DNA of 12,649 nucleotides from Bacteroidota bacterium (GCA_021796135.1 JAJYOQ010000079.1:1-12649); one strand, 5' to 3'. Shown: positions 1-7,096, counted from the first letter of the stretch. The notes: a model not told the origin generated them from the letters alone. Numbers and translations: made by a program.

Positions 1-1740
1 GCGGAAGCTGGTTCAATTGATTCTGAAAAAGCTCTTACCGGAGAAAAACTAATAGACTTTGTAAATCTTGAATTATTCCCATACTTAATGGAATTTAGAG
101 AAGCTTCTAATTCACCCGAATCTTTTGAATATATGATCAATGAGATATTTAGCGAATTCAGGAATAAAATACATAACGCTCAGAATCTGAAAGAAGTTAT
201 AAATCTCATTGATCAATTTGATTTTATAAAAGGAAGGGAAGATACAGAGTTCCGTAATCTTTATGAGAACAAGTTATCACGAATGAGTACGTCAAAGCAG
301 TATAGTTTTGGATACTATACTCTTCGTCCATTAATTAAAGCTATTATTAAGGTAATTAATCCTCAATTGGGGGAAACAATTTATGACGGTGCATTGGGCT
401 CTGCAGGACTTCTATGTGAGGCATACGAATATTTAATAGATAAGTATAAATATCTTACACCCAATCAAGAAGAACTTTTACGGACAAAGACATTTTACGG
501 GAAGGAAAAACGAAGGCGTGCTTATTTAATAGGCGTTCTCAACATGATCCTGCATGGAATTGAATCCCCAAATATTTCTCCGATAAATACTTTAATGCAA
601 AATCTTCAGGATATAAATGAAGAAGATTGCTATGATATTATAATATCAGATCCTCTATTAGGCGGAATAGAAAGTCCTGAAGTTAGAGAAAACTTTCCGA
701 TAAAAACTGATAATCAATCTTATTTATTTCTGCAGCATTATATAAAGATGCTTAAGCCCGGTGGCAGAGCTTGTGTAGTATTTTCTCCGGATATTATTTT
801 CGGTATGGATGACCCATCAATAAGTATACGCAGGCTGATTTTAGATGATTGTAATCTGCATACTATACTTTTTCTTAATTTATTTACTGTATTATTTTTT
901 GAAAAAGGCAGCCCAACAAAAAAAATATGGTACTATAAAATGAAAGAAAAAAGATTTTTATACGATGTATCGCCCTTTGACAAAAAAGAATTTATTGATT
1001 GGCTCGTAAGGATTAGTAAAGTCCTAAATAACAAAGGTAAATTCAGGAAGTCACACTTTTCTAAATATCTTTTACATTTGTACAGAAAGTTAGATGAAAA
1101 GAGCGTGTTCACAAAAGATGATTTTGAAGAGTTATTGCTAAATATCGAGGATAATATAGAACATGATTCTGCCTATAATAAAGAAGATTTAGAAGAATTG
1201 AAGTTAAGCATAAAATTAACTCCGGATAATTACGGACTTCTTGGTTTTGATGAAATGTTGGAGCTAAGGTTTAATCTTAATGATGTAATGCTTAAAAAAG
1301 GTTACTTTAATTATGATGAATACAGTAAATTTGAGCTATTATATGACATTAGTTCAGCAGATAACACTCCGCTAAATGACAATGATTTCGCAGAATTTCT
1401 AAAACTACAATTAACAAAAGGAGAAAGTAAATATAGTTCAACAGTTCATATTGCAGAAGTTGACACAATAAACTACGATATAAGGTCAAAAAAGCAAAAA
1501 CAAGAAGACGAAGAATTTCAAAAACTTATGGACAATTGGAGTAAAGGCGTTGATCTTCATATAGAAGAGGCAAATCAATACATCGAGTCAGTGAATGATT
1601 TTTTAAAAGAAGCTGAAGAGCAAAATATGCTCGGCTATGATATGGAAGAATTCTGGAAAAACTTCTGGAAAGAACAAAAAGATAACAATGATGAAAATAA
1701 TGATGAAGAAGAAAGCGAAGATGATGACGATGAAAAATGA
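1..1740 (+). CDS. Type I restriction-modification M subunit (N6-adenine methylase) homologue, degenerate, 5'-partial
   Basis: The frame is open to the left edge, and the codons before the first ATG (88) already read as conserved family sequence (ELFPYLMEF), so the true start lies outside. Numbering from that Met, the match to HsdM-type N6-adenine methylases is clear: YYTLRPL (77-82), SAM-binding motif I YDGALGSAG (99-107), FYGKE (136-140), and FFEKGSPTKKIWYY (270-283). The catalytic motif IV, normally NPPF, reads SDPLLGG (187-193), and the roughly ten-residue glycine-rich loop usually found before KTVVLFFEKG is absent. Residues 297-450 are seven tandem 22-residue units; the last is the family's own PLNDADLAEF-like segment. 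The tail (about 529-550) is almost entirely Asp, Glu, Asn and Lys. No S or R subunit gene is seen in the window. It probably binds DNA or a partner without methylating; this is inferred. The family call is firm, the activity is not. Confidence 0.85.
   Translation, partial: AEAGSIDSEKALTGEKLIDFVNLELFPYLMEFREASNSPESFEYMINEIFSEFRNKIHNAQNLKEVINLIDQFDFIKGREDTEFRNLYENKLSRMSTSKQYSFGYYTLRPLIKAIIKVINPQLGETIYDGALGSAGLLCEAYEYLIDKYKYLTPNQEELLRTKTFYGKEKRRRAYLIGVLNMILHGIESPNISPINTLMQNLQDINEEDCYDIIISDPLLGGIESPEVRENFPIKTDNQSYLFLQHYIKMLKPGGRACVVFSPDIIFGMDDPSISIRRLILDDCNLHTILFLNLFTVLFFEKGSPTKKIWYYKMKEKRFLYDVSPFDKKEFIDWLVRISKVLNNKGKFRKSHFSKYLLHLYRKLDEKSVFTKDDFEELLLNIEDNIEHDSAYNKEDLEELKLSIKLTPDNYGLLGFDEMLELRFNLNDVMLKKGYFNYDEYSKFELLYDISSADNTPLNDNDFAEFLKLQLTKGESKYSSTVHIAEVDTINYDIRSKKQKQEDEEFQKLMDNWSKGVDLHIEEANQYIESVNDFLKEAEEQNMLGYDMEEFWKNFWKEQKDNNDENNDEEESEDDDDEK
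976..1437 (+). repeat. Seven tandem 22-residue (66-bp) repeats inside the HsdM-like gene
   Basis: Units start at 976, 1042, 1108, 1174, 1240, 1306 and 1372, each exactly 66 bp with no gaps. The pattern is aromatic or Leu at position 1, acidic (His once) at 5, hydrophobic at 6, acidic or Lys at 8, aromatic or Leu at 9, and mostly Ile or Leu at 13. Examples of unit starts are FDKKEFIDWL, FRKSHFSKYL, FTKDDFEELL, YNKEDLEELK and LNDNDFAEFL. DNA identity between units is low, so the expansion is old and kept under protein-level selection. Predicted to form short helices (inference). Confidence 0.75.
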
Positions 1741-1805
1741 TTTCTACTTTAATCTATAAAATTATTTTCTTGACAATAGCTTATTTAATTCGTTATTTTA
1801 TAAGT

Positions 1806-1852
1806 ACTTATTCCGAACTTTCTAAGTTTAAGGAAAATTCCGAATAAGTTTT
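1806..1852 (+). terminator. Possible terminator of the HsdM-like gene
   Basis: The 12-nt arms ACTTATTCCGAA (1806-1817) and TTCCGAATAAGT (1838-1849) pair with one mismatch around a 20-nt loop and are followed by a short T run. The stem is long enough but the loop is large and the U tract poor, so this may be only a structured intergenic hairpin. Confidence 0.35.
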
Positions 1853-1956
1853 CGTGTTATAAAATTTTTATAAATGTAAAGATGAAAGTTATTTCATTAA
1901 ATAAATATTTCAAATTATTAACGGGGTTCTAAAACTTAAATTGTTAAAATATGCGA

Positions 1957-1975
1957 ATAGAAGGGGAACTTCTAT
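1957..1975 (+). promoter_or_regulatory. Small hairpin in the presumed leader of the first propeller gene
   Basis: ATAGAAG (1957-1963) and CTTCTAT (1969-1975) form a perfect 7-bp stem with a GGGAA loop, about 60 nt before the ATG at 2035. It may be a leader structure. Apart from this, the hairpin at 1806-1849 and a weak TTGACA-like hexamer at 1770, I see nothing in the 294-bp gap 1741-2034. Confidence 0.25.
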
Positions 1976-2034
1976 CGGGGCTGCCTTTCTAAAAACTTTA
2001 CAAACGAATAAATATTCTTAATTAAAAGAAATTT

Positions 2035-4110
2035 ATGAAATATATTTTACAATCATTCTTAATTATTATTGTTTTAGTATTCTTCTCAGTTGAAGCAAAT
2101 GCACAATGGGTGCAGACAAATGGCCCTTATGGCGGGCAGATAAATACAATTGTTATAAACGGTACAAATGTTTTTGCCGGAACGAATGGCGGCGGTGTAT
2201 ATCTTTCTACTAACAACGGGGAAAATTGGACTGCAGTAAATAACGGGTTAACAACCTTATATATTCATACACTTGTAGTTAGCGGTAACAATATTTTTGC
2301 CGGAGCTGCAGGGGGTGTTTTTCTTTCCACAAATAATGGTACAACATGGACTGCGGTTAACAACGGATTAACAAATACAATTGTTAATGCGCTTGCTATA
2401 AATGGAAATGACTTGTTTGCGGGAACTAATGGAGGTAGCGTATTTCTTTCTACTAATAACGGTACAAGCTGGACGCCAGTTAATAAAGGGTTAGAATACG
2501 CTAATGTTCTTTCACTGTTTGCTGATGGAAACAACCTATTTGCCGGAACAACAGGAGGTTTATTCCTTTCCACCGATAACGGCTCGAACTGGAATTTGGT
2601 TAATAACGAAGCAGCTTTTTCTGAAGTCTATGCACTAACTGCAAGCGGTAGTAACCTATTTGCAGGAACTGTTGGCGGTGTTTTTCTTTCTACCAATAAT
2701 GGTGCGAGCTGGACTTTAAGCAATAATGGATTGACAAATATGTATATCAATACACTTGCAGTTAGCGGTAATAATTTATTCGCAGGAACTATTGGTGGTG
2801 GTGTTTTCATTTCTACAAACAATGGTAAAAACTGGACTGCTGTAAATAGCGGATTGGCAAATACTCAAGTTTTTACAATTGCTGTTAACGGCGCTAAACT
2901 GTTTGCGGGCACTTTTGGAAGCGGGGTATTTCTTTCTACGGACAATGGTACGAATTGGACAGGAGTAAATAATGGGTTAATAGATACAGAAGTTTCTACT
3001 CTAGTCTCAAACGGTTCTAATATGTTTGCGGGTACTTATGGAGGCGGGGTATTCCTTTCTATGGACAATGGTACGAACTGGGCAGCGGTTAATAACGGAT
3101 TGACAAATTTGCAAGTGCAGTCATTGGCAATTAGCGGAAATTATCTGTACGCGGGAACCAGTGGCGGCGGAATATTCATGTCTACAAACAGTGGCACAAA
3201 TTGGACTGCGATTAATAACAGGTTGGTAGACCTTGATATTATTGCTTTAGCTGTTAGCGGTGACTATTTATTTGCGGGATCATATTCGCAAGGACTATTC
3301 CTTTCTACTAACAATGGAACTAGCTGGTCTTTAAACTTTGGTAATCAAGTAAATGACCTAGTAGTTAGTGGAAATAATTTGTTTGCTCTCTCAAACGGCA
3401 GATTATTCCTTTCTACTGACAATGGCACAAATTGGTCATCGGTCAATAACGGATTAACGAATTATTTTATTACAGCTTTTGCTATAAGTGGTAGTAATTT
3501 ATATGCAGGCACTGACTTAAACGACGTATTTCTTTCTACAAATAACGGCTCAAGTTGGGCTACTTTTAATAAAAACTCATTAATTACTAATACGCTTTCA
3601 CTTGCTGCAACAGGTACTAATGTGTTTGCCGGAATGTATGGAAGCGTTATTCTATTATCAAACAAAGATACTAATTTAATAGTTGTTAATGACGGATTGT
3701 CTGTCACTAATGTCTATACACTTAAAATTATAGGTACTAATCTATATGCTGGAACTAGCAATGGTGTTTGGCGACGTCCTCTGTCTGATATGATAACGGG
3801 TATCGAAGATAAGCAAAATAATTTACCAAGCGACTTTGTACTTCAGCAAAATTATCCAAATCCATTTAACCCAAGTACAATTATAAAGTACGCCTTACCA
3901 TTCAGCAGCAATGTAAAGATTGAGATCTACAATATTTTAGGCGAGAAAATAAAGGAACTAGTGAACGAACAAAAGAATACTGGCTATTATGAAGTAAACT
4001 TCAATACAAACGGGCTTGCCGGCGGAGTATACTTCTATATGATTGAAGCTAAGAGCGTTGATGGAAAGAATGAGTTTAGGGATGTGAAGAAGATGGTACT
4101 ACTCAAATAA
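2035..4110 (+). CDS. Secreted Asp-box beta-propeller repeat protein with T9SS sorting domain (13 repeats)
   Basis: The protein (691 aa) opens with a Sec signal peptide: MKY, a hydrophobic core, then a cleavage site ANA|Q after residue 23. Residues about 28-582 are tandem units of roughly 40 residues built on the Asp-box motif S-T-[ND]-N-G-x-x-W, followed by VNNGL and then NLFAGT-GGG. I count 12 clear units and a thirteenth degenerate one in which LLSNKDTNL replaces the motif. Residues 603-691 (LQQNYPNPFNPS through GGVYFYMIEA and a final KKMVLLK) are a type A T9SS/Por C-terminal sorting domain, so the protein should cross the outer membrane and be attached or released. Function is unknown; Asp-box propellers occur in sialidases, sortilins and photosystem assembly factors, but no catalytic residues are visible. 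The next gene is a shorter paralogue. No good Shine-Dalgarno precedes the ATG, only A-rich sequence. Confidence 0.9.
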   Translation: MKYILQSFLIIIVLVFFSVEANAQWVQTNGPYGGQINTIVINGTNVFAGTNGGGVYLSTNNGENWTAVNNGLTTLYIHTLVVSGNNIFAGAAGGVFLSTNNGTTWTAVNNGLTNTIVNALAINGNDLFAGTNGGSVFLSTNNGTSWTPVNKGLEYANVLSLFADGNNLFAGTTGGLFLSTDNGSNWNLVNNEAAFSEVYALTASGSNLFAGTVGGVFLSTNNGASWTLSNNGLTNMYINTLAVSGNNLFAGTIGGGVFISTNNGKNWTAVNSGLANTQVFTIAVNGAKLFAGTFGSGVFLSTDNGTNWTGVNNGLIDTEVSTLVSNGSNMFAGTYGGGVFLSMDNGTNWAAVNNGLTNLQVQSLAISGNYLYAGTSGGGIFMSTNSGTNWTAINNRLVDLDIIALAVSGDYLFAGSYSQGLFLSTNNGTSWSLNFGNQVNDLVVSGNNLFALSNGRLFLSTDNGTNWSSVNNGLTNYFITAFAISGSNLYAGTDLNDVFLSTNNGSSWATFNKNSLITNTLSLAATGTNVFAGMYGSVILLSNKDTNLIVVNDGLSVTNVYTLKIIGTNLYAGTSNGVWRRPLSDMITGIEDKQNNLPSDFVLQQNYPNPFNPSTIIKYALPFSSNVKIEIYNILGEKIKELVNEQKNTGYYEVNFNTNGLAGGVYFYMIEAKSVDGKNEFRDVKKMVLLK
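2200..3765 (+). repeat. Tandem repeat block of about 120 bp (Asp-box units)
   Basis: About 13 coding repeats, 108 to 126 bp each, share stretches such as TTTCTTTCTAC, AACAATGGTAC and TTTGCGGGAAC. Their similarity produces several apparent reading frames on the minus strand that are artefacts of the repeat. Such a block can change in unit number by recombination, also with the related block in the next gene. Confidence 0.8.
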
Positions 4111-4130
4111 AATTGTAATAATTTATCAAG

Positions 4131-4163
4131 CTGTCCTACTAGGCAGTCTTAATTTTTATTTTT
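4131..4163 (+). terminator. Possible intrinsic terminator between the two paralogues
   Basis: CTGTCCTACTAGGCAG (4131-4146) folds as CTG-(T)-CCT with AGGCAG, one bulged base and an ACT loop. It is followed by TCTTAATTTTTATTTTT, a broken T-rich run. The stem is short, so termination may be partial. Confidence 0.4.
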
Positions 4164-4184
4164 CATAATTAAAAAGGAGATATT

Positions 4185-5402
4185 ATGAAAAGATTTATAC
4201 AATCATTATTTATTATTATCACTTTTATACTTTCCTCAGTTGATGCAAATGCTCAGTGGGTACAAACTAATGGTCCTCTTACCGGCACGGTAAATGCGCT
4301 TGTGACTTCAGGTGCAAATATATTTGCAGGTACTTCCAGTGGCGGAATTTTCCTTTCTACAAACAACGGTACAGATTGGGCTGCAGTCAATACAGGTGTG
4401 ACACAAACCGACGTTCGTACACTTATTATAAGCGGCACAAATGTTTTTGCAGGTACCTCCGGCGGTGAAATATTTAGATCAACTAACAATGGGACCAGCT
4501 GGGCATTGGCTGGTATTGGGTTGACGAGTTCCAATGTATACGCTCTTACAATAATTGACACGAATCTTTTTGCAGCAACTTATGGCGGAGGAATATATCT
4601 ATCAACCAACAATGGCGCAACGTGGTCTGCTACAGGCTTAACAAATGCAAATGTTCTTTCCCTTGCTTCATACGGAGCTAAGGTATTTGCAGGGAGATTC
4701 GGCAGCGGCGTTTTTCTTTCTTCAGACTATGGTAAAAATTGGACTGCAGAAAATAAGGGTTTAAATAATACTTATGTTAATGCACTTGCAGTAATTGATA
4801 CGAATCTATATGCAGGTACCAATGGCGGCGTTTTTCTTTCTTCAAACAATGGATTGAACTGGAGAGCATTAAATACAGGCTTGATAGATATTAATGTGAA
4901 TACTCTTGATGTAAATAGCACAAATATATTTGCGGGTACTTTGACAGGGGTATATATGCTGAAGGGTAATGACACAACGTGGATAAATGTAAGTAGTGGA
5001 CTTGGGAATCGTTCGGTTTACTCCCTTGCAGTTGCAGGCAACTATCTATTTGCCGGTACATGGAGCAGCGGTATTTGGATGCGCCCTCTATCGGAAATGA
5101 TAACCGGCGTTAATGATAAACAGAATAATCTACCAGAAAATTTCATACTTGAACAGAATTTTCCAAACCCATTTAATCCGACAAGCACTATCAAGTACTC
5201 TGCCCCTAAAGCAAGTCAAGTAACAATTAAAGTATATGATATTTTGGGAAATGAAGTAACGACTTTAGTAAACGAAAATAAATCTGCGGGTAATTATTCT
5301 GTGCAATTCGACGCAAGCAGCAAATTCCCCTCCGGAGTATATTTCTACAGAATGCAGGCAGGAAGCTTTGTTGAAACAAAAAAATTACTTTTGTTGAAGT
5401 GA
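4185..5402 (+). CDS. Secreted Asp-box beta-propeller repeat protein with T9SS sorting domain (6 repeats)
   Basis: This is a shorter paralogue (405 aa) of the preceding gene. The signal peptide is nearly the same (QSLFIIITF..., cleavage ANA|Q) and the mature protein starts with the same WVQTNGP. Six units follow, five with recognisable S-x-x-x-G-x-x-W boxes and a last degenerate one (LKGNDTTW). A WMRPLSEMITG linker matches WRRPLSDMITG in the neighbour. Residues 322-405 (LEQNFPNPFNP, SGVYFYRMQAG, ending KKLLLLK) are a T9SS type A sorting domain. An AGGAGA Shine-Dalgarno at 4175-4180 supports the start. The sorting domains of the pair are less alike than their front ends, so the tail may have come from another T9SS cargo gene or diverged faster (inference). 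Ligand and function are unknown. Confidence 0.9.
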   Translation: MKRFIQSLFIIITFILSSVDANAQWVQTNGPLTGTVNALVTSGANIFAGTSSGGIFLSTNNGTDWAAVNTGVTQTDVRTLIISGTNVFAGTSGGEIFRSTNNGTSWALAGIGLTSSNVYALTIIDTNLFAATYGGGIYLSTNNGATWSATGLTNANVLSLASYGAKVFAGRFGSGVFLSSDYGKNWTAENKGLNNTYVNALAVIDTNLYAGTNGGVFLSSNNGLNWRALNTGLIDINVNTLDVNSTNIFAGTLTGVYMLKGNDTTWINVSSGLGNRSVYSLAVAGNYLFAGTWSSGIWMRPLSEMITGVNDKQNNLPENFILEQNFPNPFNPTSTIKYSAPKASQVTIKVYDILGNEVTTLVNENKSAGNYSVQFDASSKFPSGVYFYRMQAGSFVETKKLLLLK

Positions 5403-5445
5403 TTTTGCTTTTTAATAAATTATGAATAGCATGCAATAAAATGTG

Positions 5446-5453
5446 TACCTTTG
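5446..5453 (+). promoter_or_regulatory. Candidate -7 promoter box for the lipoprotein gene
   Basis: TACCTTTG matches the Bacteroidetes TAnnTTTG -7 element exactly and lies 147 bp before the lipoprotein start. No TTG is present at the usual -33 distance, so this is a half-promoter match only. Confidence 0.35.
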
Positions 5454-5459
5454 TTATTT

Positions 5460-5476
5460 TGTAATAAGTTATTACA
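5460..5476. promoter_or_regulatory. Perfect palindrome at the expected transcription start (operator candidate)
   Basis: TGTAATAA-G-TTATTACA is a perfect palindrome with 8-bp arms and a single central base. It begins 7 bp after the candidate -7 box, where a bound regulator would block initiation. No T run follows, so it is unlikely to be a terminator of the upstream gene. Confidence 0.4.
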
Positions 5477-5600
5477 GGGAAATAAATAGTTAAAATAAAA
5501 AGTTGATTTTTAATGGGAAATAATTTATTTTATTCTATATCATTTCGTGACTTCAGCCAAAATTGAATAATTTTTTTAATTTAATTAGGAGGATTCGTCT

Positions 5601-6152
5601 ATGAAAAAGTCTTTTTACTTCATTTCTCTTCTCTTATCTTTGTCTTTTTTCTTCATTAGTTGTAGTAACTCTTCAAACCCGGTTAATAATACAGCGTCCA
5701 TTTCTAAAAATAACACTCCATCTACAACTATGCTAAAGGGTGGTTTTAACCAATATGGTTATAACTATGGTGCAAGAATATTCAATGGAACCTATAACAA
5801 CTATTTAGCGGAGAAAGGGGACGGACCAGATGCTGTATATGGGAATGATAATCTCATTATGAAATGGAACGCCGAGTGGGATCAAGGGAATCTAGATGGT
5901 TGGACAAAACCATCTTATCGTGGTGCGTGGGTCGATAATGAATGGAATGGCAAAGTACCAAATGGCAGTGGTCAAATTTGGCATACTAAAATTATTTGGG
6001 TAGGTCCTGGTGCTGAAAGTAGTCCTTACTGGGTAGCTGGTGGGTCTTCAATCTGGGGTATATTTGAAGTTGTAATGGATCAAGGTATGGATCCTAATGT
6101 TGGTACCGGTCATATTTGGAATACTCTTACAACACCGAACGGCTATAAATAA
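5601..6152 (+). CDS. Tryptophan-rich secreted lipoprotein, uncharacterised family
   Basis: A good AGGAGG (5587-5592) sits 8 nt before the ATG. The protein (183 aa) has a lipoprotein signal peptide with a hydrophobic stretch ending FISC, so Cys21 would be lipidated; Phe at -3 is unusual but tolerated. After a Ser/Asn/Thr-rich linker (about 22-45) comes one compact domain, residues 47-183, with GGFNQYGYNYGARIF near its start, DNEWNG in the middle and WGIFEVVMDQG near the end. It holds ten tryptophans and only the one cysteine. From memory, similar GYNY-x-AR-x-F / DNEWNG proteins occur scattered in bacteria as hypothetical proteins; I know no assigned function. It has its own candidate promoter and a strong terminator, so it is probably monocistronic. 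Confidence 0.8.
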   Translation: MKKSFYFISLLLSLSFFFISCSNSSNPVNNTASISKNNTPSTTMLKGGFNQYGYNYGARIFNGTYNNYLAEKGDGPDAVYGNDNLIMKWNAEWDQGNLDGWTKPSYRGAWVDNEWNGKVPNGSGQIWHTKIIWVGPGAESSPYWVAGGSSIWGIFEVVMDQGMDPNVGTGHIWNTLTTPNGYK

Positions 6153-6189
6153 TTTAGTAACTTCTTATTAATAGTTTTTATTATTTTAC

Positions 6190-6237
6190 AACCGAAGAAT
6201 TTCCATTAACACGGAGGTTCTTCGGTTGAGTTTTTTT
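6190..6237 (+). terminator. Strong rho-independent terminator after the lipoprotein gene
   Basis: AACCGAAGAA (6190-6199) pairs perfectly with TTCTTCGGTT (6218-6227). The stem continues inward (TTTCC with GGAGG, two G-U pairs) to 15 bp around an 8-nt loop. GAG and then seven Ts follow (6231-6237). It separates the chromosomal-looking genes from the element on the right. Confidence 0.9.
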
Positions 6238-6345
6238 CTACCTTGTTTCAAAATCTTTTTGGATTCGTACTATAATAATTTGGATAAAAACACTCGGACA
6301 AAGAATATTAAGGGATTCTGGTAAAGCAGCCGGTATATTTGTTTT

Positions 6346-6373
6346 CCCCACCCCTTCTGCCCCTCCACACCCC
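6346..6373 (-). other. G-quadruplex motif (four runs of four G, minus strand)
   Basis: The plus strand has four CCCC runs at 6346-6349, 6351-6354, 6360-6363 and 6370-6373. On the minus strand this gives G4-N6-G4-N5-G4-N1-G4, a textbook intramolecular quadruplex pattern, in otherwise AT-rich DNA beside the candidate origin. Confidence 0.6.
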
Positions 6374-6431
6374 ACCTCCATTTCAAAAAAAACAATATCA
6401 TATATGAGGTTGCCACTTTGATGGGCAAAGC

Positions 6432-6727
6432 AAGACAAAATAAAAACCCGTTTTGTCTTATGAATGTTTCGAATTTGAACTAGAAAAGAAGAATAAGACA
6501 GTAAGACAGACAAGACACTATATAATATTATATATACACCCCTGCGATAGACTCTAAAATCGAGGTTTTCCAAAGGTGAGAAAGTTCCGAAGGGTGGGGG
6601 TCGGGAAATTCTGGGAAACGGTCTGTAGTTTCAAAATAGTGTCTTGTTTGTCTTATTTGGCTCTAAGTTATTGTTAATAAATGACTTCTGTAAGACAAAA
6701 TGGATCTCGGTTTTGTCTTGTTGTCTT
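6432..6727. repeat. Nested, nearly symmetric array of AAGACA/TGTCTT repeats
   Basis: Two identical-armed inverted repeats, AAGACAAAA-N10-TTTTGTCTT, lie at 6432-6459 and 6692-6719. Between them, TAAGACAGACAAGACACTAT (6502-6521) is inverted at 6636-6655 with one mismatch. A further AAGACA is at 6495 and TTGTCTT at 6721. The outer pair is centred at about 6575 and the inner pair at about 6578, so the whole block is one large approximate palindrome. No gene is credible here. It is best explained as protein-binding sites of a replication or transfer origin (inference). Confidence 0.75.
6592..6615 (+). other. Second G-quadruplex motif (plus strand), in the centre of the symmetric array
   Basis: G runs at 6592-6594, 6596-6600, 6603-6605 and 6613-6615, with loops of 1, 2 and 7 nt, fit G3+N1-7. 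It lies in the 114-bp core between the two 20-bp inverted arms and on the opposite strand from the motif at 6346. Confidence 0.45.
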
Positions 6728-7029
6728 GCGGGGTGTCTCTAATTATTTTTGCTTTGAGAAATTGAATGATAAAATCCCTGGAATTTTGGTTGATCCTTTG
6801 TGATATTGTCCGGCGAACAGGCCTTAAAATATGGAGGTATTGCCTATAATACGAAGCCGTAAGTGGTTACCCCCACACTCCGGCAGTGATAAACTTACCT
6901 CAGAGAGTGACAAATTTCCCTCGAAAGTGATAAATAAAAAAACATTTATCACTGCATATTCTTCGATTCTGGTTAATTTTATAAGGAAAGTGACAAAGTG
7001 ACAAATATTTCTAATATACATTACCCCCA

Positions 7030-7096
7030 GTGTACTATTACTATTTTTTTTAATTTTATATTTATATTATTTCTTCCATAAACAATAAAAACTTTT
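7030..7096. other. AT-rich tract between iteron blocks (possible DNA-unwinding element)
   Basis: Almost only A and T, including a run of eight Ts at 7043-7050, this segment sits between the left (6885-7005) and right (7093-7192) iteron groups. That is where an origin's melting region would be expected. No exact DnaA box (TTATnCACA) was seen. Confidence 0.45.

Noticed and set aside
88..90. ATG 88 as the start of the HsdM-like gene
   Set aside because: The frame is open upstream to the window edge and the codons there are conserved in the family, so the gene is 5'-truncated by the window.
1770..1799. TTGACA (1770-1775) as promoter of the first propeller gene
   Set aside because: Only a poor -10 hexamer (TTATTT or TATTTT) lies at the right distance, and a hairpin follows between it and the gene; too weak to annotate.
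2265..4561. Several open frames of 64-102 codons on the minus strand (2265-2573, 2628-2822, 3462-3707, 4253-4561)
   Set aside because: They mirror the Asp-box repeats on the coding strand: the same low-complexity pattern (PLLVERKTPP) recurs with the repeat period. No ribosome binding sites or independent similarity.
4772..5436. Minus-strand frames at 4772-4975 and 5227-5436
   Set aside because: Antisense to the second propeller gene and its sorting domain; no similarity or start signals.
6238..6573. 111-codon minus-strand frame over the left part of the repeat region
   Set aside because: It begins inside the symmetric repeat core and ends in the terminator T tract. GVGKT in its product is not a true P-loop, as it arises from the C-rich quadruplex strand. 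No ribosome binding site.
6824..7021. 65-codon minus-strand frame and a 56-codon plus-strand frame from ATG 6831
   Set aside because: Both are built from the AGTGAyAAA iterons, have no ribosome binding site and no protein-like composition.
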